A stretch of 58,679 nt of DNA, taken from positions 1-58,679 of the forward strand of contig JAGKWW010000015.1 of assembly GCA_021151665.1 (NCBI GenBank), in the 5' to 3' direction. Source of the stretch: Flavobacteriaceae bacterium (lineage in GTDB: Bacteria > Bacteroidota > Bacteroidia > Flavobacteriales > Flavobacteriaceae). Within the stretch, counting starts at the first letter, position 1. Every line of letters begins with the position of its first letter. Shown here piece after piece: positions 28,195-36,074 of this stretch. The position numbers were made by a program, and so were the translations under genes. The notes below the pieces were generated by a model. The model was given only the letters and a program-made list of their open reading frames with translations, ran no database searches and was not told where the DNA came from.

Positions 28195-28221
28195 CTCACG
28201 TGTGAGAAAACACTATTTTTG
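28195..28221 (+). promoter_or_regulatory. rseP promoter -7 box with adjacent palindrome
   Basis: TATTTTTG (28214-28221) fits TAnnTTTG and ends 27 bases before the rseP ATG. Just upstream is an inverted repeat CTCAC-GT-GTGAG (28195-28206). It lies between the expected -33 and -7 positions and could bind a regulator. No TTG is at the ideal -33 distance. Confidence 0.45.
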
Positions 28222-28248
28222 TGCGTATTTAAAATATAAAACTTTAGA

Positions 28249-29577
28249 ATGGATATACTTGTAAAGGTTGGCCAGTTATTGCTCATGCTTTCTATATTGG
28301 TTATACTTCACGAATTTGGCCACTACATTACAGCAAAATGGTTTAAGGTTAGAATAGAGAAATTCTACCTTTTTATGGATGCCGGTTTCTCACTCTTCAA
28401 GAAAAAAATTGGCGATACCGAATGGGGTATCGGGTGGCTGCCGCTGGGTGGTTACGTAAAGCTTTCGGGGATGATAGATGAAAGCATGGACACCGACCAG
28501 ATGAATAGTGAGCCACAGCCGTGGGAATTCCGCTCTAAGCCGGCCTACCAGCGCCTTATTATTATGCTTGGCGGTATCATCGTAAACATATTGCTCGCGT
28601 GGTTTATCTATACGATGGTATTCTGCACGTTTGGGAAAAACTATGTTGCTACCGAAAAAATCCAGAAAGACGGCCTTGCCTTTGGCGATACCGGAAAAAA
28701 AGTAGGTTTCCGCAACGGTGATAAGATCATTAGCGTAGATGGCAAATATCAGGAGCGTTTTGACCGCCTGATCCTGGATGTGCTTTTGGGCGACGACGTG
28801 ATGGTACAGCGCGACGGCAAAGCGGTGAATGTGCACCTGAGCGACGCCGACAAAAATGAGATACTTGATAAAGAAGGTAAAGACTTTATACACCCGCGCA
28901 TCACCAATGCTTCTGTTGATTCGCTCACGCCAAATTCGAACGCTGAGAAAGCCGGGCTGAAAAAAGGCGACCGCATCATGGCAATCGATGGTCAAAAAAT
29001 CGTTTACTATGACCAACTGGGCGATGAGCTTAGCAAACATAAAAACGATACCGTAGCGCTTAGTATCGTGCGTGCCGGCCAATCGGTAACCCTGAAATCG
29101 ATGGTGGATAAAGACGGCAAGCTTGGTTTCCGCCCGACGTTTGGCGAGCAAACGAGCTTTATGAACCACGAAAAATACAATTTCTTTACCGCGATACCCA
29201 AAGCCGTTGAAGAATCGTATACGCTTATCGTATACAATGTAAAACAGTTTAAGCTGATCCTGCGTCCCGATACCGGCGCCTACAAGCACGTAAAAAGCCC
29301 GATAGGGATTGCTGCGGCATTGCCTTCTACATGGGACTGGGAGTTTTTCTGGAAGTTTACCGCGATGTTCTCGGTAGGCCTGGCCTTCATGAACCTGCTG
29401 CCAATACCAGGGCTTGACGGTGGACACGCGATTTTTACCATTGCTGAAATGATCACCGGAAAAAAATTAAGCAACAAAGCGGCCGAGCGTGTGCAGACTG
29501 CCGGAATGATTATATTGCTTAGCCTCATGGCGTTAACCTTTGGTAAGGATATCTACCAGCTTATCGTGAACCGATAG
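28249..29577 (+). CDS. rseP: RIP metalloprotease RseP (site-2 protease)
   Basis: 442 residues. The zinc motif HEFGH (21-25) lies in the first transmembrane helix. One or two PDZ domains fill the middle (about 130-310). The third metal ligand motif NLLPIPGLDGGH lies in a late helix. RseP cuts transmembrane anti-sigma factors and leftover signal peptides inside the inner membrane. It is followed by tRNA-Asn with its own promoter, so it is probably transcribed alone. It is divergent from the ene-reductase operon. Confidence 0.96.
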   Translation: MDILVKVGQLLLMLSILVILHEFGHYITAKWFKVRIEKFYLFMDAGFSLFKKKIGDTEWGIGWLPLGGYVKLSGMIDESMDTDQMNSEPQPWEFRSKPAYQRLIIMLGGIIVNILLAWFIYTMVFCTFGKNYVATEKIQKDGLAFGDTGKKVGFRNGDKIISVDGKYQERFDRLILDVLLGDDVMVQRDGKAVNVHLSDADKNEILDKEGKDFIHPRITNASVDSLTPNSNAEKAGLKKGDRIMAIDGQKIVYYDQLGDELSKHKNDTVALSIVRAGQSVTLKSMVDKDGKLGFRPTFGEQTSFMNHEKYNFFTAIPKAVEESYTLIVYNVKQFKLILRPDTGAYKHVKSPIGIAAALPSTWDWEFFWKFTAMFSVGLAFMNLLPIPGLDGGHAIFTIAEMITGKKLSNKAAERVQTAGMIILLSLMALTFGKDIYQLIVNR

Positions 29578-29611
29578 CCTGAAAATTCGATGTAAATTTT
29601 TCATCAATTTA

Positions 29612-29642
29612 TTTGCAGGAACTAAAATTGGTTTTATATTTG
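29612..29642 (+). promoter_or_regulatory. Consensus promoter for tRNA-Asn
   Basis: TTTG (29612-29615), exactly 19 bases, then TATATTTG (29635-29642): a perfect fit to the Bacteroidota -33/-7 consensus. It lies about 70 bases upstream of the tRNA, leaving a 5' leader to be removed. Confidence 0.85.
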
Positions 29643-29715
29643 CACCGCAATAAAGGCAAACGCCCAACGCAAAAAGTTCTTGAAATACGGCCTCCGGGCA
29701 ACACAATATATAGTT

Positions 29716-29789
29716 TCCTCCTTAGCTCAGCTGGTTAGAGCATCTGACTGTTAATCAGAGGGTCCTTGGTTCGAGCCCAAGAGGGGGAG
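29716..29789 (+). tRNA. tRNA-Asn (GTT)
   Basis: A full cloverleaf of 74 bases. The acceptor TCCTCCT pairs with AGGGGGA, including one T-G pair, the D stem is GCTC/GAGC, and the anticodon stem TCTGA/TCAGA encloses loop CTGTTAA with anticodon GTT. The T arm is CTTGG/CCAAG with loop TTCGAGC. The discriminator base is G, as expected for Asn. CCA is not encoded in the DNA. A consensus promoter lies upstream and a hairpin terminator directly downstream. Confidence 0.96.
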
Positions 29790-29794
29790 CTTTC

Positions 29795-29822
29795 AAAGCC
29801 TTACAGCAATGTAAGGCTTTTT
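29795..29822 (+). terminator. Intrinsic terminator of tRNA-Asn
   Basis: AAAGCCTTACA pairs with TGTAAGGCTTT across a 4-base loop and is followed by a run of T. It begins 5 bases after the tRNA. Confidence 0.9.
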
Positions 29823-29826
29823 TGTT

Positions 29827-30108
29827 TTATAGTCTATTTAAAAAATCTTCCAACCTTAAGGAAGCAAGCTCTTGAGTTTCCTCAACGGAACGGTATTCAT
29901 GCCAATCGTGATCATCTTCATTTGGAATATCAAAGAATAACTCAGGAATCCCAACTTTTGCCGCACTAAAATACTCGCCGTCAATTAGTTTCTCGCGAAT
30001 TTTACGATCGATTTCATTTAGATCAACATTATCTGTTGAAACGATAACCCATCCATAATTTTTATAATTTGAAGCATCCCGATAAAGGTAATTTAGTTGA
30101 ATGTTCAT
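29827..30108 (-). CDS. Small acidic protein of unknown function, partner of the HNH gene
   Basis: 93 residues, with no recognised domain of known function. It begins MNIQLNYLYRDASNYKN and has a conserved-looking C-terminal part (PELFFDIPNEDDHDWHEY). By count it has 20 Asp/Glu against 10 Lys/Arg, so it is strongly acidic. The gene starts 3 bases after the HNH stop and must be co-expressed with it. The A+T-rich DNA and position next to tRNA-Asn suggest an acquired pair. An inhibitor or antitoxin role for the nuclease is an inference from the acidity and coupling only. Confidence 0.7.
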   Translation of the reverse strand: MNIQLNYLYRDASNYKNYGWVIVSTDNVDLNEIDRKIREKLIDGEYFSAAKVGIPELFFDIPNEDDHDWHEYRSVEETQELASLRLEDFLNRL

Positions 30109-30111
30109 ACC

Positions 30112-30888
30112 TCAATCCCTGTTAAATATTACATCTCTGTGGTATTCTAAAAATTCTTTGGAAGGTAAATACTTTATGGGAGCAGCTAAAACAATTCCCT
30201 CTATCGGAGAAAATATCTTACCATAATACTCATGAGCAATCTTCTGTTTCAATTTTGAAGCAAATAAAACTCGATAATCTTGGTCAAAGGAAATCAATCC
30301 AACATCGAACGCTTTATCATATAATGGCGACAGACATATTCCGTTTTCCGGATTTAAACGTTCTTTCTGGTTAACTGACCAGGGGATGATGTGACTAGCG
30401 TTTAACAATTTAGGAATATCAATTCCTGTGATGGCACATTTGTAGGAGTAATTGGCTAAAACAATTTGTCGGAACACAGACTGATTTACACGAGTTTTTA
30501 TCGCTCGCACCTTATCAGCACCCTCTATGTCCTTTAAATCATAAAGTACATCTTCATATTTTTCTTCTATCTTTAGGTGTTCAAAATCAGCAAGAATTCT
30601 TTCACTTTCAAAGAGCAATGCTTCTTGGTTGGCAAAAAACTCGTCCCAAATCGGTTGAACTTGGCGAACACCATTTTTTAGGCCAACTATTCCCCTCTGT
30701 TGATGATACGGATCAACACTAGCAAAATTGCCCAAACGCATTACTACGGAAGAAGGCGTTCGCCCAACTAATGCCGCAAAGTCTACTATTTTTTGATTGC
30801 GAGTATGCGTTTTACCAAATTCAATCTTCAGATATAAGTTGAATGCGAGTATTAACTCTTCTCGCGACCACAAGCGACGGACTGCCAT
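30112..30888 (-). CDS. HNH endonuclease-like protein
   Basis: 258 residues. The N-terminal part (about 1-80) looks like a helical DNA-recognition segment (WSREELILAFNLYL, VGRTPSSVVMRLGNF). The C-terminal part is an HNH nuclease of the HNH_2 type: C151 in KCAITG, first His H166 (ASHIIPW), N182 (ENGICL). The third HNH position is Tyr190 (LYDKAFD), where many relatives have His. Relatives include restriction-like nucleases. The DNA is visibly A+T-rich (21 G+C in the 60 bases 30181-30240). It forms a two-gene unit with the acidic protein downstream. Activity is not certain because of the Tyr. Confidence 0.85.
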   Translation of the reverse strand: MAVRRLWSREELILAFNLYLKIEFGKTHTRNQKIVDFAALVGRTPSSVVMRLGNFASVDPYHQQRGIVGLKNGVRQVQPIWDEFFANQEALLFESERILADFEHLKIEEKYEDVLYDLKDIEGADKVRAIKTRVNQSVFRQIVLANYSYKCAITGIDIPKLLNASHIIPWSVNQKERLNPENGICLSPLYDKAFDVGLISFDQDYRVLFASKLKQKIAHEYYGKIFSPIEGIVLAAPIKYLPSKEFLEYHRDVIFNRD

Positions 30889-30958
30889 AATCTTAAAGTA
30901 TATGCTAATTTAACACATTAAAATTAAATCGCCTGCGTATTATTGTAAGCATAATCCC

Positions 30959-32365
30959 TCACCACCCCACACTCCCCGCTCTCGTTTCAAACCAGTTGGC
31001 CGCGCCATTCGTTCCACCAAGCGCATTACCCGAAAGTAATCGGTAAAACGGCGCATTGCCCCACGATGCGGGCACATCCTGTATAGTCATGTCTTCGCCG
31101 GTGTCGTTACTTACGTACGGACTGATCATCGCGTGCCATTGCTGTATGCGGGCCTTGCTCGCGGCGGCAGCAAAAAGGCCATTGGCGGGGTCGATAAGTT
31201 CTGATATGTAGCCTTTATACTTCTGGCGGTATTCTGATATGGCAAGCAGCTTCGTAATGAGCGGCGCAGTAGTGCTGCTTCCCCAGGCGAGTGGATCGCG
31301 GGTGCCCGAGTTCGGCATCAGCTGCGAGGTGCCCAATGTGTTGTCATAGTCGTACGGAATAAAGTACGCCTTGCCGTTGCCTCCAAAGTAAAAGTAGAAG
31401 TTGTTGCCGTTTACCCAGTAGTCATCCCACATACCCACCATCACGTTTACAGCATAGGTTTTCAGGAACAGGTCCACGTCCATCTGCTGCGCTATCCATT
31501 GTTTGAAGTCATTTCCGGTGCGAGAGTTCAGCTGCGTGATAAAATCGGTCAGTCCGGCTTTCGCGGTAGCAATTTCACTTTTGCGGGTCTTCAGGTCATA
31601 GGCAAAGTACTCCGACTGCGAGGCATCCATTTCCACATTCTCGACACCCATACTGGCGGTCGAAACAAAGTTGGCGTTATGCCCGCTCGTGTCGTAGCCC
31701 CCTTTCCAAAGATAGCCAACGCCCATTCCCCAGTCGTCTTGGCGACTTGAAATATAATCCTCATCCACACTTTCTATCATGGCATATACGCCGTAGTTCG
31801 CGGCGCGGGCATCACCATCAACTTTTATGGTAACGCGGCAATACGAAGCGCGCGGTGCGGTCCAGACCCCCGCACGGCGGAACAGGTCGTAGCAATAAAT
31901 TTCTCGTGCATAGGCGGCGTCATCTTTAAACCATTTCAACACAAGCTTTTCTTTGCCGGCAAACCGCTGTCCGTTGCGGTACTGCGGAAAGTCGAGCCCA
32001 AAATGGCAATGGTGCCAGTCGGGGTTTGCAGCATTATGCAGCTGCCCTTCTGCACCTTCCGGGCGGCGGCGGCTCGTGTTGCCACGAAGCCTCAGCCCAA
32101 TGCTGTCCACAGCCGCCTCGCCACCGCTACCCGAATAGCGGAACCGTGCCACCACCTTTTTCTCATTCATCGGGTTTTGGTCATAGTTCGTCAGCAGCTT
32201 ATTCCAGTCGGCCAGCGCAAACTCCAGCGTAACCGAGGGTACTTCATCGATATTAAAGAGCGCTATGGTTGCAGGGTCGGTGCGGTTATCATTAGCAGGT
32301 GCATCGTCTTTGTTACACGAAACGAAAAGCACAAGGGCAAAGAGAAGCGCGTGGTATTTCTTCAT
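30959..32365 (-). CDS. CotH kinase-family lipoprotein
   Basis: 468 residues from the ATG at 32365, where a lipoprotein signal (FALVLFVSC) begins properly. A longer frame from 32416 adds 17 non-signal residues and runs into a terminator. The body is a CotH domain (about 60-420), with GLRLRGNTSRRR near the front and the conserved FIPYDYDNTLG, an atypical kinase metal/catalytic segment. CotH proteins of spores are secreted protein kinases; the role in Bacteroidota is unknown, often extracellular. Gene neighbours give no clue. Confidence 0.88.
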   Translation of the reverse strand: MKKYHALLFALVLFVSCNKDDAPANDNRTDPATIALFNIDEVPSVTLEFALADWNKLLTNYDQNPMNEKKVVARFRYSGSGGEAAVDSIGLRLRGNTSRRRPEGAEGQLHNAANPDWHHCHFGLDFPQYRNGQRFAGKEKLVLKWFKDDAAYAREIYCYDLFRRAGVWTAPRASYCRVTIKVDGDARAANYGVYAMIESVDEDYISSRQDDWGMGVGYLWKGGYDTSGHNANFVSTASMGVENVEMDASQSEYFAYDLKTRKSEIATAKAGLTDFITQLNSRTGNDFKQWIAQQMDVDLFLKTYAVNVMVGMWDDYWVNGNNFYFYFGGNGKAYFIPYDYDNTLGTSQLMPNSGTRDPLAWGSSTTAPLITKLLAISEYRQKYKGYISELIDPANGLFAAAASKARIQQWHAMISPYVSNDTGEDMTIQDVPASWGNAPFYRLLSGNALGGTNGAANWFETRAGSVGW

Positions 32366-32415
32366 AGGGTGAGCAATTTTCCCAAATGTAACGCAAAATG
32401 CCTCACGCTGTTGCA

Positions 32416-32440
32416 TAAAAAAACCGGCTACTGCCGGCTG
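32416..32440 (-). terminator. Intrinsic terminator of the 32444-32938 gene
   Basis: On the minus strand CCGGC pairs with GCCGG across a short loop and is followed by seven T (32417-32423). It starts right after the stop codon of the small secreted protein gene. Confidence 0.75.
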
Positions 32441-32443
32441 TAA

Positions 32444-32938
32444 TTAATGTTTACCTTTCCCGTGGCCTTTGCCATGTCCCGGGCCGTTACCCGGCTTGCG
32501 AACCACCACCGCATCACCGTGTGGCGTACGCACTACCGTTGCTTTCTTAGCCTGTCCGGGTGGGAGCCCGATCGTTTTCTGTGTATTCGGGTGATACCCT
32601 TTGGGGTACTTTACTTTATGGGTGCTGTAATATACATACGGCGTTGCCCCCCGGTAATCGGTAAGCACCACCTTATAGCCGTTATAAAAGTTATAATTCC
32701 GGTAGGCCACAGGGAGTACAGTAGTGCGTACCCAGGCACCGTTACGGGCGTAAATATACTCGTCGCTGCTCACGTCATAATACATAGCAATGTCCGGAAG
32801 GTAGTAATACCTTACGTCCGTATATCCTGCCGGGCCCCAAGCCGGCGGAGTACCCAAATTTACGTTCACATTAACCTGTGCCTGTGCCATAGCGCCCGTC
32901 AGCAGAAGAGTGGCTATCAAAAATTTCATCGTTTTCAT
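32444..32938 (-). CDS. Small secreted protein with basic Gly/His/Lys tail
   Basis: 164 residues. A signal peptide (FLIATLLLTGAMAQAQ) is followed by a tyrosine-rich middle (VRYYYLPDIAMYYDVSSDEY, YRNYNFYNGYK) and a tail of Gly, His, Pro and Lys (PGHGKGHGKGKH). I do not recognise a named family, but similar short Tyr-rich secreted proteins are common in Flavobacteriia. The tail could bind metal or an anionic polymer. A start three residues later (32929) is equally possible. Confidence 0.75.
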   Translation of the reverse strand: MKTMKFLIATLLLTGAMAQAQVNVNVNLGTPPAWGPAGYTDVRYYYLPDIAMYYDVSSDEYIYARNGAWVRTTVLPVAYRNYNFYNGYKVVLTDYRGATPYVYYSTHKVKYPKGYHPNTQKTIGLPPGQAKKATVVRTPHGDAVVVRKPGNGPGHGKGHGKGKH

Positions 32939-33086
32939 GGTCTTCCTGATTTAAGTTCTACATAAGCCGTTTTTCAACAACTATGCCTAAGTTACACCGG
33001 TTTATAGGAAATTAGCTTCTTTTTAAGACACATTTAGCAGATATCTAATTGTTTGAAGCACCCCGCAAGCGCGTTCTTTCAGGCGT

Positions 33087-33158
33087 AATTCCTGCTGTCC
33101 GCTGTATCTGCCTGCGCTAACGCTCCGGCAGGATGCCGCTTCCATCAGGGCTAAGGGA
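33087..33158. repeat. Flavobacterial-type intergenic repeat
   Basis: Contains a hairpin with stem CTGCC (33108-33112) and GGCAG (33127-33131), then GATGCCGCTTCCATCAGGGC. The arrangement (AATTCCTGCTGTCCGCTGTAT, hairpin, GGATGCCGCTTCC) matches my memory of a dispersed non-coding element in Flavobacterium genomes. Confidence 0.55.
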
Positions 33159-33177
33159 AGTCATTTGCGTCCTTCCC

Positions 33178-33214
33178 GCTCCCCTCTCCTTCGGAGAAGG
33201 GTTGGGGGTGAGGT
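33178..33214. repeat. C/T-rich palindromic intergenic element
   Basis: Reads GCTCCCCTCTCCTTCGGAG then AAGGGTTGGGGGTGAGGT. The centre is self-complementary (CTCC-TTC-GGAG) and the flanks are C/T-rich and G-rich respectively. Similar blocks are common between genes in Bacteroidota. No gene overlaps it after the exonuclease start is placed at 33294. Confidence 0.55.
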
Positions 33215-33293
33215 CCAAACAAACGTTAAACTTCCCTCAACATCCCTCAAAAAAATCGTACAATATGTAACTTTATTAATTAACTACATAGTT

Positions 33294-34340
33294 ATGAACC
33301 CACCGCTTCTGGCATTTAACGATAAAGGTATCTACTGCGCACAGGCCAATGTGTATCTCGACCCATGGCGCCCGGTAGAAAATGCCATTATCACCCACGG
33401 CCACAGCGACCACTCGCGTTGGGGGCACCGGTACTACATTACCCACCACCTCAATGTGCCGATAATTCGGCACCGGCTGGGCGAAATAGTGGTAGCCGGC
33501 AAAGACTGGGGCGAAACCTTTACCATCAATGGCGTTAAGTTTTCTTTTCACCCTGCCGGGCATATCGTGGGCAGTGCGCAGGTACGCGTAGATTATAAGG
33601 GTGAAGTGTGGGTTTTTACCGGCGACTATAAGACCGAAGATGACGGCCTTGCAACACCTTATGAAGTGGTGAAATGCCATACCTTCATTACTGAAAATAC
33701 CTTCGGGCTGCCGGCGTTCAAATGGCAGCCCCAGGCAGAAGTCTTTACCGAGATCAATAACTGGTGGGCGCAGAATAAAGCAGACGGGCGCACATCTGTG
33801 CTCTTCGGATACACTTTAGGAAAGGCCCAGCGGCTCCTTAAGCACCTGGACACCTCCATCGGTCGCATCTACACCCACGGCGCAGTAGAAAATATGAACG
33901 AGGTGATCCGCCAAATGGTGGACCTTCCGGAAACCACCCGTGTTAGCAGTCTCGTAAGAAAAGAAGATTTTAAAGGCAGTATGGTCATAGCTCCCCCCAG
34001 CGCCCATGGCAGTCCGTGGATCCGGAAAATGACGCCTTATGTAACGGGCTCCGCCAGCGGATGGATGGCCTTTAGGGGAGCGCGCCGCCGCCGCGCCATA
34101 GACCGCGGCTTCGTGATGAGCGACCACTGCGACTGGTACGGGCTTCTGGAGAGCATTAAAGCTACCGGTGCCGAAAAGATCATTTGCACACATGGCTACA
34201 GCGACATCTTCAGTACCTATCTGAAAGAGCAGGGCTATGATGCACGCACGGCACACACCCAATATGAAGGCGACGAAGGCGAAACTGAAACCCGCACCCC
34301 GGCTGAAATTGCCGAAGAGGAAGGCAGTAACAACGAATAG
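33294..34340 (+). CDS. Ligase-associated DNA exonuclease (MBL fold)
   Basis: 348 residues from the ATG at 33294; a longer frame from 33165 runs through intergenic repeats and is rejected. It is a metallo-beta-lactamase fold with HGHSDH (metal site) and FTGDYKTEDDG, plus a beta-CASP-like second half (DHCDWYGL, THGYSD near the end), as in CPSF/SNM1-like nucleases. In the ligase-associated DNA damage cluster this protein is annotated as an exonuclease. The ligase gene starts 2 bases after its stop, so they are co-translated. Confidence 0.92.
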   Translation: MNPPLLAFNDKGIYCAQANVYLDPWRPVENAIITHGHSDHSRWGHRYYITHHLNVPIIRHRLGEIVVAGKDWGETFTINGVKFSFHPAGHIVGSAQVRVDYKGEVWVFTGDYKTEDDGLATPYEVVKCHTFITENTFGLPAFKWQPQAEVFTEINNWWAQNKADGRTSVLFGYTLGKAQRLLKHLDTSIGRIYTHGAVENMNEVIRQMVDLPETTRVSSLVRKEDFKGSMVIAPPSAHGSPWIRKMTPYVTGSASGWMAFRGARRRRAIDRGFVMSDHCDWYGLLESIKATGAEKIICTHGYSDIFSTYLKEQGYDARTAHTQYEGDEGETETRTPAEIAEEEGSNNE

Positions 34341-34342
34341 CC

Positions 34343-35947
34343 ATGAAGAACTTCGCCGAACTTATAAAAACCCTCGACAGCTCCAACAAAACCAATGCAA
34401 AGGTGGATGCGCTTACTGAATATTTTCGCCATGCCAGCGATAAAGACCGCGTGTGGACCATTGCCATTCTCTCACACCGCCGCCCACCACGGCCGGTGAA
34501 TACGACTTTGCTCAGGCTTTGGGCAAGCGAATTGGCGAATATCCCGCTTTGGCTGTTTGAAGAGTCTTACCATATTGTAGGCGACCTTGCTGAAACCATC
34601 GCACTTGTCATTCCGTCATCGGAAAATCAGGATGTAAAGAGCCTTTCAGAATATGTGGAGGAAATGATCTCCCTAAAACGCAAAACCGACGAGGAAAAGC
34701 GTGAATACCTGCACTCCAACTGGCTTTCGCTGAATTATTATGAGCGATTCGTTTTTACCAAACTCATTACCGGGAGCTTCCGCATCGGCGTAAGCCAAAA
34801 ACTGATGACCCGTGCGCTGTCTAAGGTTACCGAAGTAGACGAAGACATTCTTGCCCACAAATTAATGGGCGACTGGGATCCGGTAAAGATCTCGTTTCAG
34901 GAACTGGTTCTCGAGGAAAAGGCGCAGGACCTTCAGTCGAAGCCCTATCCGTTTTATCTTGCCTATGCTTTGGAAGGCGAACTGGAAGACCTGGGCAGCC
35001 CGTCTGAATGGAGCGCCGAGCATAAGTGGGATGGCATACGCTCGCAAACCATCATCCGGAACGGGCAGTTGTATGTATGGAGCCGCGGCGAAGAGCTGGT
35101 AACCGACAAGTACCCGGAGTTCCAAAGCTTCCTGAACGTGGTCCCCGACGGCACTGTAATAGACGGGGAAATTCTGCCATGGGCCGGAGACAACATCGGG
35201 AGCTTTAACGACCTACAGACACGTATCGGCAGGAAAACCGTGTCGCCCGCCCTGCTCAAAAAAACACCGGTGATCATTAGGGCTTACGACATCCTTGAGT
35301 GGGAAGGCGAAGATGTTCGTGAGAAATCCTATTTAGAACGCAGGCAGCTTTTAGAGCAAATGTATCAGGATATACAAGGGTACGATTTGCCACTTCAGCT
35401 TTCGGAGCGTGTCACTTTTTCTTCCTGGGAGGAAGCCTATCATGAAAAAGCAAAGGCACGCGACCAGCGAAGCGAAGGGCTGATGTTTAAAAAGCTCGAT
35501 TCCCCCTACCGCGTAGGCCGTAAAAAAGGCGACTGGTGGAAATGGAAACTCGACCCTTTTTCTATTGATGCGGTACTTACCTATGCCATGCGCGGCAGCG
35601 GGCGGAGGTCAAACCTCTTTACCGACTACACCTTCGCCTTGTGGCAAACTAATGAAAACGGAGAGAGAGAACTCGTTACCTTCGCAAAAGCCTACAGCGG
35701 ATTGACGGATGCCGAGTTTCGTATGGTCGATGATTATATAAAAAAGAATACGCTGGAAAGGTTTGGGCCGGTGCGAAGTGTAGTACCAAAGCTTGTATTT
35801 GAAATAGGCTTTGAAGGTATTTCGTTTTCTGGCCGGCATAAAAGCGGTGTGGCGACGCGCTTTCCGCGAATCTTGCGCTGGCGTACCGATAAAAAAATTG
35901 AGGATGCAAATACGCTGGATGATTTAAAAGCGATGATACCAAAATAG
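34343..35947 (+). CDS. ATP-dependent DNA ligase
   Basis: 534 residues. An N-terminal DNA-binding domain (about 1-200) is followed by the nucleotidyltransferase core with the adenylated Lys228 in EHKWDGIR (motif I), EGLMFKKLDSPYRVGRK (motif IV region) and WWKWKLDP (motif V). The OB domain ends the protein. It seals nicks with ATP and is distinct from the NAD-dependent LigA expected elsewhere in the genome. It forms an operon with the exonuclease, and probably the helicase 127 bases downstream. Confidence 0.95.
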   Translation: MKNFAELIKTLDSSNKTNAKVDALTEYFRHASDKDRVWTIAILSHRRPPRPVNTTLLRLWASELANIPLWLFEESYHIVGDLAETIALVIPSSENQDVKSLSEYVEEMISLKRKTDEEKREYLHSNWLSLNYYERFVFTKLITGSFRIGVSQKLMTRALSKVTEVDEDILAHKLMGDWDPVKISFQELVLEEKAQDLQSKPYPFYLAYALEGELEDLGSPSEWSAEHKWDGIRSQTIIRNGQLYVWSRGEELVTDKYPEFQSFLNVVPDGTVIDGEILPWAGDNIGSFNDLQTRIGRKTVSPALLKKTPVIIRAYDILEWEGEDVREKSYLERRQLLEQMYQDIQGYDLPLQLSERVTFSSWEEAYHEKAKARDQRSEGLMFKKLDSPYRVGRKKGDWWKWKLDPFSIDAVLTYAMRGSGRRSNLFTDYTFALWQTNENGERELVTFAKAYSGLTDAEFRMVDDYIKKNTLERFGPVRSVVPKLVFEIGFEGISFSGRHKSGVATRFPRILRWRTDKKIEDANTLDDLKAMIPK

Positions 35948-36074
35948 GTTCCGCAGAGAAACCCGGAGGCAGCACAGAGGCACCCAGAGTCTGATTTAGA
36001 AATGAATTAAATTTGGAAGTACAGCTCTGTGACGTTCAGTGAAACTCTGCGAATCTCTGGGTAATAACAATCAA
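35948..36074. repeat. CAGAG/CTCTG mirrored element between ligase and helicase
   Basis: Three CAGAG words (35954-35958, 35975-35979, 35985-35989) are followed by three CTCTG words (36025-36029, 36045-36049, 36055-36059), with flanks also matching in part (GCAGAG, CACAGAG, CCCAGAG against CTCTGTG, CTCTGC, CTCTGGG). The copy order differs, so several alternative hairpins are possible. It is untranslated RNA inside the likely operon. Confidence 0.6.

Larger units (their letters stand above)
32939..33293. other. Gene-free 355-base stretch
   Basis: Between a minus-strand and a plus-strand gene. The first part (32939-33080) is A+T-rich and should hold both promoters, but no clear TTTG-N19-TAnnTTTG pair is visible. 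The middle carries two repeat elements (33087-33158, 33178-33214). No convincing small gene was seen. Confidence 0.7.

Noticed and set aside
28390..29427. 345-codon open frame on the minus strand opposite rseP
   Set aside because: It lies fully inside rseP, has no family-like sequence, and is the kind of shadow frame G+C-rich codon use produces.
29716..30958. Integrative element at tRNA-Asn
   Set aside because: I looked for a second copy of the tRNA 3' end in the spacer at 30889-30958 and found none, and no integrase gene is present.
33165..33293. N-terminal extension of the ligase-associated exonuclease
   Set aside because: The extra residues are encoded by an intergenic repeat and are not like the family; the ATG at 33294 gives the normal start.
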